From Rhizophagus irregularis (taxonomy: Eukaryota; Glomeromycota; Glomeromycetes; Glomerales; Glomeraceae): a DNA stretch of 64,000 bases. This document shows, piece after piece, positions 1-10,658 of this stretch. The stretch is taken from contig NC_089443.1 of the NCBI RefSeq assembly GCF_026210795.1, positions 4,278,001-4,342,000 on the forward strand, written 5' to 3'. A program made the translations under genes and the position numbers. The notes below the pieces were generated by a model. It was not told where the DNA came from. It made no database searches and saw only the letters and a program-made list of their open reading frames with translations. Position 1 is the stretch's first letter; the number at the start of each line of letters is the position of its first letter.

Positions 1-528
1 AATAAGTCGAATTTTCGAATTTGGCGCAAAAAGATGCATATCAGACGTAATAACTTTACAATGCTGTCAAAAAAAATATTTTTTCCCTCAATGTCATTCA
101 AGAAAAAAAATTCCCCCACAAAATAAATTTTTCCCCACAAAATGTCAAAAAAAAAAACTTTTTTCATAACTTCCTTATTTGTTTATTTGGTTATATTTAA
201 TTAATTTTTAACCGGAAAAACCGGAAAAATCTGAACTTTACCAAATATATTGAATATAAAGTATTATACGTAACTTCATATTCTTCTCTGGCGGGATATT
301 CCTTTTATAGTTATCACCGCTTTGTGAATATATTTTTTTTTATCATTCTTTCTTTTTATTTCTGTTTGTATTAATTGCACCATGAATATGCATTGCATTT
401 TAACTATTACATATAAAAAAAATGTATATAAATAGCTGACCCGAACAACATTCCTTTTTTCTTAATTTCACAAAAAAAAATAAATAAATGAATATTAATT
501 TACAAATTTATATTAACACTATCACACT
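1..528. other. 5' flank of first gene
   Basis: AT-rich DNA with poly-A/T runs and no credible coding region before the small gene at 529. The last ~100 bases hold a TATA-like box and a short upstream ORF, listed separately. Nothing else recognisable is seen. Confidence 0.6.
425..435 (+). promoter_or_regulatory. TATA-like box
   Basis: TATATAAATAG lies 94 bases upstream of the ATG at 529, a reasonable distance for a fungal core promoter. In DNA this AT-rich the match alone is weak. The position relative to a real ORF is the main support. Confidence 0.4.
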
Positions 529-532
529 ATGA
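488..532 (+). promoter_or_regulatory. upstream ORF overlapping the main start
   Basis: An ATG at 488 opens a 14-codon reading frame whose TGA stop (530-532) overlaps the ATG of the downstream gene (529-531) in an ATGA arrangement. If the transcript starts near the TATA-like box, ribosomes would meet this uORF first and could reinitiate on the main frame. This is inferred from sequence only. Confidence 0.4.
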
Positions 533-1110
533 GTCAAAATGACGATTTTCAACCTTCTCCTTCTGAATCTTATGATTCACAGCAAGATAATATCCCTCTT
601 GTTCAAACTGATGATTTTATACCACAAGAGAACGCTAATCCACAACAGCAGGACACAAGTCAATATGATCCGATGCCAATGGGGCCTCAACAAACATCAC
701 CAACTAACATTTTAACGACCGACTTTTTTGTAAACTCTCAAATTCAAACCCATCCTAAAAAATTTTTTTATCACCCATGTGATGATTTTCTCCATTATCA
801 CATTGAATGTGAAAACATCGATAACGACCTTATTTTAAGATTATTAAATCATCCATTTTATATCACACAATTAAACGAAATCGAAAATCGATATGTTTTC
901 TTTTATAAGCAACTTTACAATAATCAATTTTACCAGATAACTTGTGAAATTGTTCCTCCATCTTTGATTAATAATTGCTTGAACGGACATTATTATGATA
1001 TTCAAATTGAACGGAGTGTGAGACAAGAACAGTTAACTTTTGCTCCTTATCAAAAAGAAAACCTCAGATATCATTTAGAGTTATACTTGCGTAACAAGAT
1101 ACTTCATTAA
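529..1110 (+). CDS. hypothetical protein, 193 aa
   Basis: This is a single open frame from ATG to TAA with no splice sites needed. The first ~60 residues are polar and low in complexity, rich in Gln, Ser, Asp and Pro. The remainder is a compact-looking segment rich in aromatic residues, Asn and His (about residues 75-193) with no signal peptide or membrane segment. I do not recognise a Pfam family. Similar small proteins (disordered N-terminus plus a folded C-terminus ending in a positively charged helix) occur in multi-copy families in Rhizophagus, but that is recollection. The start is chosen as the first ATG of the frame; a uORF overlaps it. No neighbour is close enough to suggest a shared function. 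Confidence 0.6.
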   Translation: MSQNDDFQPSPSESYDSQQDNIPLVQTDDFIPQENANPQQQDTSQYDPMPMGPQQTSPTNILTTDFFVNSQIQTHPKKFFYHPCDDFLHYHIECENIDNDLILRLLNHPFYITQLNEIENRYVFFYKQLYNNQFYQITCEIVPPSLINNCLNGHYYDIQIERSVRQEQLTFAPYQKENLRYHLELYLRNKILH

Positions 1111-1689
1111 AAATATTTAACTATTGTAAAATTATTTAAAATAATTATTATTAAATACAAAATATTTAAGATTTATTAAACAAATCAAATGAATATACAA
1201 AAAAAAAAATATATTTGTAATCTTAAACTGTATAAGATATTTTATAGTTTAACTAATTATATGTTGTATAATATGCTTGTATGTATAGTACTGTATATGT
1301 TATATTTATTATTAAATTTTGTAAATTATTAAATTATTAAACGAAAAGTATTAAATTAAAGATTAAATATAATTGGCTTATAAATCTGTAGCGGAGTATT
1401 TTACATTTCAAAATGAAATAGATGAAAACTTATTGATCATTCTAATATCTTCTTTGTTCTTCGCTTCTCTTCTCTTTTTTTTTTCTTTTTATTCTTAATA
1501 ACGTCAACAAGTATTGGATAAAATAATGTACAGTACAATACTAGAAAGGTGCGATCCCATTTAACTAAATTCATTTAAAAAAAATAGTGATAAAACAACG
1601 GTATAAAGTTGGATATGAAAATTTAAATAATTTTTATCGAATTGTAAATACAGTTTATCAGCTTTATCAAATAAAACAATTGAAATATT
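1111..1689. other. AT-rich intergenic DNA
   Basis: No coding potential is seen. The stretch contains poly-T tracts near 1476 and otherwise simple AT-rich sequence. Confidence 0.6.
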
Positions 1690-1800
1690 TAATGATTTAT
1701 CTGGTTAGTATACAAATAATCCATCACCGTTAAGAATTTTTATATTTGATAACCACCAAAAATTTTTTGGCAATCCGGAAAGCATCCTCCGTTTTCAAAA
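1690..1800. repeat. dispersed repeat, copy 1
   Basis: The segment around TCTGGTTAGT, CCGTTAA and ACCACCAAAAATTTTTT recurs in the same order at about 17315-17440. The two copies differ by small indels, so this is an old dispersed repeat. It also abuts the inverted-repeat element starting near 1828. Confidence 0.45.
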
Positions 1801-1827
1801 TGGCTGATCTGACAAAAATTTCTAAGA

Positions 1828-2243
1828 TATTCAGTAACGGTACGATTTTACGGTACGGTTGATCACAATTCCAAAAATTCCGTACCGTACCGTATTTGCC
1901 ATATATAATATACTGTATATATATATATATTATAAAGCCAGTACAGTTGATAAAATTTTTTAAATAAATATATTAAATGGACATTGATGTCCAAATAACG
2001 GCGTATTGATTATTTGGACACGCAATATCCATTTACATGTGTTATTTGGACACCATTAATTATAGTATTTATTTATTTATTTATTTATTTGGGCATTAAC
2101 ATCCGTTTAATATAATGGTTATTTGGGCAATTGAATGTCATATTGTAGTATATGTAGGATATGTACGGTACGGTACAGAATTTTTAAATTTAATCAACCG
2201 TACCGTACAAATTTGCAAATTTGTACTACTGTAGTACCGAATA
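1828..2243. mobile_element. inverted-repeat element with GGTACG subterminal motifs
   Basis: The ends are rough inverted copies: TATTCAGTA at the left and the complement of TATTCGGTA at the right. Inside both ends lies the motif ACGGTACGGTTGAT, followed by a run of CCGTACCGTA in mirrored order. The middle holds several TTATTTGGACA copies in both orientations and a (TTTA)n run near 2070-2092. There is no ORF. I could not find a clean target duplication, so the limits are approximate. The layout resembles the hAT-like elements elsewhere in the window. Confidence 0.45.
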
Positions 2244-3022
2244 ACCTCCACCTATTTCAAAGCCACGCCGATCACAATTTTTTCTCACGAAACTTTTTTT
2301 TTTAATAAAACATCCTTAATCTTTTGTGTGTTCTAATAAATAAACTCTTTACTGTATACTCTGAACTTGAAGTTTTTTTACTAAAAGCAACTCAGTATAT
2401 TACTGCTTAACTTTTAGACCACACTTTAGACACAGAACACACTTTAATCACGCTTTCTTTGAATAGTGCTATAATGACACTGTAAGTACTAATGAAAAAC
2501 GTTTATTGCCATATTTAGAGAAAAATAATTAATATTTTAAAGTTATATATCATGTATTTATTTGTAAATTATTGTTTTTAGGCGCTTAATATACCAATAA
2601 TCATATTTTAAAGTATTTTTTAATATAGACGATAAAAACAAGTCAAGATAGTATTATTATTAGTTTTATAGGTTTTGTATATGGATTATTTATTTGTTGG
2701 TACTTTGTTAGCATATAATATTTATATATTTTTGTATAGAAACATTTTTTAACTAACTTAAACATTTATTAAATATTGCGTAGGATTGACAAACAATTAT
2801 TACCAACGCGTTTCTTTCTTCTGTATTTTCTTTAAAATATTTCATTAACTTGTTAACAGGAAAAAACACGGTAAGAACTAACTCTTTGATTGAGTAAAGC
2901 GTTGTATTCAAGTGATGGAGATCTGTGTGATCTAAAAACAGATAAGTAAAAAAAAAAATTACTTAACTTTCATACGTTATCTATCTACTTTGTACCAAAA
3001 TTAAACAGAAATTACGCCTAAA
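2244..3022. other. intergenic DNA
   Basis: No ORF or RNA gene is recognised. The last 100 bases before 3023 presumably carry the promoter of the next small gene. No clear TATA box is distinguishable from background. Confidence 0.5.
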
Positions 3023-3373
3023 ATGAGATTTGCCGGATTATTTTCTTATTCAAATACCAACACATATTGTGTCGATCTCGGTGGAAACATCATTCTAAGA
3101 ATAAGCTCTCTTGGTTTTCCACATGGAAGAATATACTTTACGGACAACGAAAATCCACCAAATGACATACAGATCCCAACCGGGATTACCATAACAAATG
3201 TAACCAGAAATAGACCGGTAGCGCCAGTATTTCTCCGACCGTTTGGTGACTTTATCATCAGTTATCCTTTAAGTTATGAAATCACCTTTAACAACAAAGT
3301 AGTTGTTGGCTTGGTAGACCAAGAGCAAAGCGTAGTAGAAATTGCCAACCATCTACACTATTTTGTTGAATAG
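3023..3373 (+). CDS. hypothetical protein, 116 aa
   Basis: This short open frame runs from ATG to TAG. Its composition is ordinary and its GC content is higher than its surroundings, which argues that it is real. The predicted protein alternates hydrophobic and polar residues and looks mostly beta-stranded. There is no signal peptide, transmembrane helix or motif I recognise. It may be the last exon of a longer gene, since upstream sequence contains possible acceptor sites, but no convincing upstream exon was found. Function unknown. Confidence 0.5.
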   Translation: MRFAGLFSYSNTNTYCVDLGGNIILRISSLGFPHGRIYFTDNENPPNDIQIPTGITITNVTRNRPVAPVFLRPFGDFIISYPLSYEITFNNKVVVGLVDQEQSVVEIANHLHYFVE

Positions 3374-4186
3374 TTGTTATATTTTGTATTTCCAAGAGGA
3401 AATTTTATAAAGAATTTGGTATTTGATGATCTTTCAACATAAAATATAAAGGAGGCCTCCATCTATTATAACAAATAAAGTGCTAAATGGAAAAGAAGTG
3501 ACATAAATATTATGTTTTTTGATACAACTTAAAAAAGTTTTAATAATAAAGTATTTGTATATTCTAATTTAAAAGATATACCATCTAATGTCATACTTCA
3601 AAGATTATAATACCATTTGCAAAATTTGACATATAATATCTTATTATATCAGATTAGCTTTTATAAATTAATATTAAATTTTAAATAGAATTAGAATGAT
3701 ATTCTGTGAATTGTCATCCACAATGTAAAATATTGATACTATTTAATGTTAATATCATAAGAATTTTTATAATAAATGTTAATATATAATTGGCAATAAG
3801 AAAAAATTACAACATTATTAGTTATTACTAACTGGTTTATCACCCATTATTACAAAAAATAATAAACTAGGTATTTTTAATTTGTCATTTTTTGTAATAT
3901 TTTGTAATAATAGGTCATATTGACAATTAATTTTGCATCAATATATCAGATCAAGTCATGTATTTTTATTGTATTTAAGATGTCCAATTTTCTATCAACT
4001 TGCTTTTTATAAATTACAAATTCTACAACCTATAAATTCTATAATCTATATATAATACTTTATATCTATAATATTTTATATTTTTATATTTTTATATTTT
4101 TGTATTTTTGTATTTTTTTTTTGAATTATAATACTTTATGTCTATAATATTTTATATTTTTATATTTTTGAATTAACAAACTAATT
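3374..4186. other. 5' flank shared by the duplicated gene family
   Basis: From about 3830 the sequence (TTGTAATAATAGGTCA-type phrases and the AAGATGTCCAATTTT segment) matches the reverse complement of 12640-12880 upstream of the intact gene copy. It therefore belongs to the outer end of the large inverted duplication. Before 3830 nothing is recognised. Confidence 0.5.
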
Positions 4187-5367
4187 ACAAGTACAACTGA
4201 AAATTATATTGATTTGAAGCATTTGTTTCTTATTTAAATGAATCAAGAAATTTGTCTAACCATGGATTTTTGAAACTTAACTGAAATATTATTATTGCTT
4301 CATCATTAACTCAATTAACTAATTTTCCATTAACATCAGCCAAATGGCTAATCACTTTTTGGATAAGGCAAAAGAATTATTGGATTCAAATACATTTGCT
4401 GAATTAAAGAAAAAGGTATGTTTTATTTTTATTTTGCAAAGGTGGGTAACTCCTTAATACTCATCGTGGTCACTTTTTGAGAATTACTGGTCTCGTTCGC
4501 TTGGTAACCACTCCAGGCTCTCATTCCAGGCGCCCTACTTTGTTGTTAGTAAAGTCTGCTAGTTCTGGAGGAGGAGCTGGCTATGTACCTTCTTTACTAC
4601 TAAATAAAAAATTTAGCATACACTAACAATTTTCTTTCTTATAATAGGTAATTACAGAATATTTACAACATAAAAAAGATTTGCAAATATTTTGACAGGA
4701 GGCTATTAAAGAATGTGAAAAAAATCAGAAAATTATTATTAAGGAATGCGAAATAGAAAATACTTTTACTACTGATACATCTCTTCCAATAAAGCCAATT
4801 AAATTTTCTGAAACTTTAAAATCAAAAGAAAATACTTTTACTTTTGTTACATTATGACAAGTTAAAATCTTTCTGAAACTTCACAACTAGATTTATTTAA
4901 GAGAATATAGTATTTATATATTAATAACTTTTGTTATGATGTATTTCATGAACTTGAAAATAAATCTTATGCCAATTTATTTTGTAAGATACTACTGATA
5001 GATCCTGGAAAAAACAGTCAAATTTAAAACAAAATAAGAATAATTTAATATATAGGCAGATTATCAATGATGCACTTCTTGTTGCTTTAGCATATGAAAA
5101 TCTAGAAAAATTTAGTTATAGATTTTTGTCTTCTATGATTCAGCTTCTGATGATTACAAAAGTTATATATTACCATTTGTGTAGGTAATATTATACCATT
5201 TATTGAAACTTTAAAGACATTTCTATTTTAGCTCAGAAATATTTAATGAATGTGTCAAAATAGTTAAATCAAATCCTAATAAATTAAAAAGATTTATTAT
5301 CTTAGTAATTGGTTTTTGTTGTATTTTATGAAAACCTGTTGACGAAGTAATATCTAATTATACATAA
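4187..5367 (+). pseudogene. bromodomain/nuclease-like gene, copy A (broken)
   Basis: This is a decayed paralogue of the intact gene at 10659-12611. Exon 1 is recognisable from about 4187, but the ATG has become ACA and frameshifts or stops follow. The exon ends at 4415. The intron 4416-4647 keeps its GTATGT donor and TAG acceptor. Exon 2 starts with the same Lys-rich stretch, then jumps near 4985 past most of the bromodomain, and near 5230 past most of the nuclease-like domain, to the shared C-terminus ending at 5365-5367. Both catalytic or binding cores are therefore deleted. It forms the outer end of one arm of the inverted duplication. Confidence 0.75.
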
Positions 5368-5382
5368 ATATAATTTAAAGCA

Positions 5383-7261
5383 TTATTTTAGTTTGCAATT
5401 TAACTAGTAAATTTAAAGTAATTCAAATAATAAATTTATGTAAAATTACATCTTATTTCATTGCATTTTAAAAATATAGTTAGGCGATATAAAGTTAAAA
5501 AATTGGTTCTCATATCAAAATTTGCTTTAATTTAACCTGGCCGCATGGCTTTTTATTTTTTTTTTTGAATAAAATTTTTTTTTCATCCGATCATGTAATA
5601 CAGAAGATTTCATATGTATATTTATATTAATATAATTAATTCAATAAAAAGTCATAGACAGATTTTATATATCAAGTTAATTACAAGTTTATTTCTCATG
5701 TTCAATTGTAGTTTTTTTTAAATTTTTTTTTTATTGTTCGTTAAATGTTAGGCATTTACATAGCAGATAGTATCAGATACAAATTTAATTTATCATGTGA
5801 TATATTTTAGAGCAATTTAATTGGTTAACGAAAAAAAATAAAAATTTAAGATTCCCGCTCTTGTGGACTGGCTGGGATATGAGAACCAATTTTTTAACTT
5901 TATGTCGCCTTATTTTATTTTCTTTATTTCTTAAACTGGATGAGCTTACTATCAGTATATTGTTTGTATTAATAATACTTTCAGAATAAAGATATAGTAA
6001 ATAAATAAGTATCTGGTATTATACAATAATAATATTTTAGTTGTATAATAATTGGATTAGTCATAAATTATTTTTTTTTGAAAATATTTTTAGAATGTAC
6101 TCATAATTATATTTTGTTAAATAATAAAATAATATAAAGAGTAAGTTATTTATAAAAGAAAATGAAAAAGTGATGTTAATGACGTTTCTACAACAAAAAA
6201 TTATATGCTTTTCTACCCTGTCATTTTGCTAATTCTAATAAGTCCAAAAGTTATTTATAGATATTAAATAAATAATGTAACCTTTAAAAGGAAGTATTGC
6301 TAAAAAATACTTTTCTCTAAAGTATATGTAATTAAAATATATAATATATAACTAAAATAATTTCCAACATTATGTTTTTATTTTGGAAACAGTAATTCAA
6401 AAATAGTAGAAATCATCATAACCATTTATTTCATTTATTAAATTTTCATATAGTATAAAATTCAATTTTGTAAAATAATTTGATTTTTACTTTATTTTCA
6501 ATTCAATTATTTACTTAGTTGTTAATATTAATAACATTAGAAATTTTAAAACAATTTCAGTAGGCAAAATTAAAGATTTTGAATTTTAAATCTATAATTA
6601 TTTTTTGTTGTTAAAGTTGACCAAAAAATTGTCATTTACTGGTTTGTTATATTTATGTCCATTTGGAAATATTTGGAATGGTGACAGTTATGACTTCTGT
6701 ATAAAGTAAGATTTAGACTTTGGATGATAATAAATTACTACAAGTACACTAAGGATCAATTATAAGGAAATTTATAAATATCAAACTATTATATTTAATT
6801 AGCTATCAGACTATCAATCTAAACAATCTACAGTTAAAACCCTTTAATTACTTCTAATATATTTGATTGCTGTCACCAGAAGGTATTTCTTTTAGTGTAT
6901 AATATATTACTAACTTCAATTATACAATAAGATTAAAATTTTAGTTAATATACTGATTTCCTTAATTAAAATTGTATCTTTAAATTTATTCCTTTTGCTC
7001 CTTTTTAGTATTGAAGAGACTATAATAAATTGCACTTTCAGGAATGTTATTCTTCAAAGAATGAAAGTATAAAAACCATTAAATAAAGAATTCGATTTAT
7101 TTAAATTAGCAAGTATAACTAATATAATAAAAAATTTAAAGATAAATGGCAACTGACCACTATTATTAATAAGAAATTTCAACAATATTAATAAAAGCAG
7201 AATAGCTAGTTTTCTTTTCCATTTTATCTCAATTAAGTTTTAAAAATATTTCATAATCACT
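5383..7261. other. arm 1 spacer of inverted duplication
   Basis: This DNA is non-coding but matches, in reverse complement, most of 9715-10655. Landmarks are the TTACATCTTATTTCATT segment near 5440, the AATGTTATTCTTCAAAGAAT segment near 7040 and the CACCAGAAGGTATTTCTTTT segment near 6880. The MITE at 5483-5909 interrupts it. No gene is seen. Confidence 0.6.
5483..5909. mobile_element. MITE with 34-bp inverted repeats (Harbinger-like)
   Basis: The 427-bp element has terminal inverted repeats at 5483-5516 and 5876-5909 that match at 33 of 34 positions; each begins GGCGA and contains AAAAAATTGGTTCTCATATC. It is flanked by a TTA duplication at 5480-5482 and 5910-5912. The homologous position in the other arm (near 10560 on the minus strand) has a single TTA and no element, so the empty site is visible in the same window. 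A 3-bp TTA duplication with such ends fits PIF/Harbinger elements. There is no ORF, so it is non-autonomous. Confidence 0.85.
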
Positions 7262-7945
7262 TATGGTCTTACAAATGCATTTGGCTTTTGCAAAAAGTTT
7301 TAATATTATCTAGATTCTTATTGGTATTACTATAAGTAATGGAATTGATATAGTAACAGTAGTAAAAGTATTTACTTTTGATTGTTTTAGAAAGTTTAAT
7401 TAGCTTTTGAAAGAAATGTAGCAGTAGTAATTTTCTGACTTTTTTCTTATTCCCTAATTACTTCTTGTCAAAATATTTGCAAATCTTTTTTTGTTGTAAA
7501 TGTTCCATATTTACCTATTATAAAGAAAGCAGATTGTTAATGGTATGCTAAATTTTTTATTTAGTAATAAAGAAGATATATAGCCAGCTTCTCCCCCAGA
7601 ACTAGCAGACTTTACTAACAACAAAAGTTAGGGTATCTGGAATGAGAGCCTGGAGTGGTTACCAGGTGTAATTCTCACAAAGTGATCATGGTGAATATAT
7701 GGAATCATCCACCCTTTGCAAAATAAAAATAAAACATACCTTTTCTTTAATTTAGCAATGTATTTGTTATCCAATAATTCTTTTGCATTATCCAAAAAGC
7801 AATCATTCTAAGTAATATTAAAGTTTTGCCATTTTTCTGATATTTAGTTAATTGAGTAAATGAAGCAATAATAGTATTTTGATTAGGTTTCAAAAATCCA
7901 TGGTAAGACAAAATTCTTGATTCATTTAAAATAAGAAACAAGTGC
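7262..7945 (-). pseudogene. bromodomain/nuclease-like gene, copy B (truncated)
   Basis: On the minus strand this holds exon 1, the conserved intron with donor and acceptor, and the first ~180 bases of exon 2 of the family. It stops at a breakpoint near 7262 inside the Ser/Lys-rich linker. It has no start codon and several frameshifts. It pairs as an inverted repeat with copy C at 8700-9400, including the final AATATTAAAACTTTTT block, so both truncations occurred before the duplication that made the palindrome. Confidence 0.7.
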
Positions 7946-8699
7946 TTTAAATCCTACAAATTCTACAATCTACTATAATATATTCTACAATCTATAATCT
8001 ATAAAACTTTAATACAATTGAGAATTATGTTGAAAATCTACAGTTTAAGTTTATTATTTTTGTAATAATAGGTCAAACTATAAAAGCTGATTTATAATTA
8101 TTTTGTTATTATAAATGTTTCAGAAAACAATTTAAAAAATTTATGATTATGAAACATTCTAAATATTTTATTAATATATATGACTTGAACTGATATATTT
8201 GATGCAAAATTAATTGTCATTTGACTTATTATTACAAAAAATGACAAACTAACAGTTAAAGTTTATAGTTTATTATTTTTGTAATAATGGTCAAAATGAC
8301 AAAAGCTAATAATTTATTTTGTAATATTTATTGTGTATCATTCATTTTTTTTAGTCATAAAAAAGCTTAATATTGACAAAGACTAATAAAAATCATAATT
8401 TTTCCATAATATGCCTCACATTAAATATGATTAATAATAATAAATGATAAACTCTGGAGATATATATTGCATCATATATGCAATTTTAATGACTAATAAG
8501 TCATATGATTCATAATATTTCTAATGCAATAATAATGAATGTATACATAATACATAACATTTTTTTGTATATTTAAGATATCTAACTTTTCTGCTTTTTA
8601 TAAATCTTTGCTACAATCTATAATCTTTTTTTGAAATTAACAAACTAATTATAAGTACAAATCTTTTTTTGAAATTAACAAACTAATTATAAGTACAAA
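7946..8699. other. centre of the inverted duplication
   Basis: This AT-rich region between the inner gene fragments carries repeated TTTGTAATAATAGGTCA phrases in both orientations, the same 5' flank that precedes each gene copy. The symmetry axis of the whole palindromic arrangement lies near 8300. No ORF is seen. Confidence 0.5.
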
Positions 8700-9400
8700 A
8701 CTAATTATAAGAATTATATTGGATTAGAAGAACTTGTTTCTTATTTAAATGAATCAAGAAATTTGTCTTACCACAGATTTTTAAAACATAACTAAAATAC
8801 TATTATCTCAATTAACTAATTTTTTATTAATATCAGAAAATAGCAAAACTTTAATATTATCACTTTTTGCATAACGCAAAAGAATTATTGGATTCTAATA
8901 CTTTTTCTGGATTAAAAAAAAAGGTATGTTTTATTTTTATTTTGCAAAGGTGGGTAACTTCCTAATATCCATAGTGGCCACTTTTTGAGAATTACTGGTC
9001 TCGTTCGCCTGGTAACCACTCCAGGCTCTCATTCCAGGCGCCCTACTTTGTTGTTAGTAAAGTCTGCTAGTTCTGGAGGAGGAGCTGGCTATGTACCTTC
9101 TTTACTACTAAATAAAAATTTTGGCATCCCATTAACAATCTGCTTTCTTATAATAGGCAAATATAGAGCATGTACAACATAAAAAAGATTTGCAAATATT
9201 TTGGCAAGAAGTTATTAAGGAATACGAAAAAAGTCAGAAAATTACTACTGTTACATCTCTTTCAAAAGTTAATTAAACTTTCTAAAACAATCAAAAGTAA
9301 ATACTTTTACTACTGTTATATCAATTCCATCACTTGTAGTACTACCAATAAGGACCTAGACAATATTAAAACTTTTTACAAAAGTCAAATGCATTTGTAA
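8700..9400 (+). pseudogene. bromodomain/nuclease-like gene, copy C (truncated)
   Basis: Exon 1 (start codon changed to ATA, coding frame broken), the conserved intron (about 8926-9157) and the first part of exon 2 are present on the plus strand. Similarity ends near 9400 in the same place as copy B. Short open frames here are debris of the shifted exons and intron, not genes. Confidence 0.7.
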
Positions 9401-9420
9401 GATCATATTTCTAACATTTA

Positions 9421-9712
9421 TTATAACAAAATAATTATAAATCAGCTTTTATCAGTTTGACCATTATTACAAAATAATAAACTTAAACTGTAGATTTTTT
9501 ATAAATTCTACAATCTATAATCTATAATATTTTATATATATAATACTTTATATTTTTTTAAACTTATATTTTTTTGAAATTAACAAACTAATTATAAGTA
9601 CAACTGAAAATTATATTGGATTTAAAGAACTTGTTTCTTATTTAAATGAATCAAGAAATTTGTCTTACCACAGATTTTTGAAACATAACCAAGATACTAT
9701 TATTGTTTTATT
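9421..9712 (+). pseudogene. bromodomain/nuclease-like gene, fragment E (exon 1 only)
   Basis: Positions 9590-9712 repeat the 5' end of exon 1 (start codon position ATA, then the YLNESRN-coding stretch), preceded by the usual family 5' flank. The match stops abruptly at 9712, where arm spacer sequence begins. This fragment has no partner in the other arm, so it was added to, or lost from, one arm after the duplication. Confidence 0.6.
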
Positions 9713-10658
9713 CTGCTTTTATTATTATTGTTGAAATTTCTTATTAAGAATAGCAGTCAGTTGCCATTTTATTTTTAAATCATTATTATATTAGTTATAC
9801 TTGCAAACTTAAATAAATCAAATTATTTATTTAATGATTTTATTTACTTTCAGAAATGTTATTCTTCAAGGAATGAAAGTGCAATTTATTATAAGTCTCC
9901 TCAATACTAAAAAGGAGTAAAAGGAAATAAATTTTAAGATACGATTTTTAATTAAGGAAATTGGTATATTAACTGAAATTTTAACCTTATTGTATATTAT
10001 TTGGAGTTAGTATATTATACACCAAAAGAAATACCTTCTGGTGATACCCTACTGATAATGGATCAGCAATTAAATATAGTAGAAGTAGATTAAATTAAAT
10101 AGTCTGATAGCTAATTAAATATAAAAGTTTGATATTTATAAATTTCCTTATAATTGATTCTTAGTGTACTTGTAATACTTTATTGTTATCTAAATTTTAC
10201 TTTACATAGTATTCATAACAAATAACAAATGGTATACAATATATATAGGTAAATAATTTTAAATATATATTATATATATTATTTCCAAATAAATATACTT
10301 ATTGATCAACTTTAACAACAAAAAGTATTATAGATTTAAAAGTACAAAATCTTTAATTTAACCTACTGAAAATTGTTTTGAAATTTCTAATATTACTAAT
10401 ATTAACAACTAAGTAAATAATTGGATTGAAAATAAAGTAGTATATAATACCAGATACTTATTGTCTGCTATATCTTTATTTGGAAAGTATTAAACCTCAC
10501 AATTTTTTAACAAACAATATACTAATAGTAAACTCATCCAATTTAAGAAGAATAATAAAATAACTATATTTTTTAAAATGTAATGAAATAAGATGTAATT
10601 TTACAATTTACATAAATTTATTATTTGGATCACTTAGATTGCTAAACTAAAATAATAC
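9713..10658. other. arm 2 spacer of inverted duplication
   Basis: This is the reverse complement of the DNA around 5400-7200, minus the MITE. It contains the 3' flank of the intact gene (minus strand) and no coding region of its own. Confidence 0.6.

Noticed and set aside
8985-9400. Two short plus-strand frames
   Set aside because: One is the conserved intron of copy C and the other a shifted frame of its exon 2.
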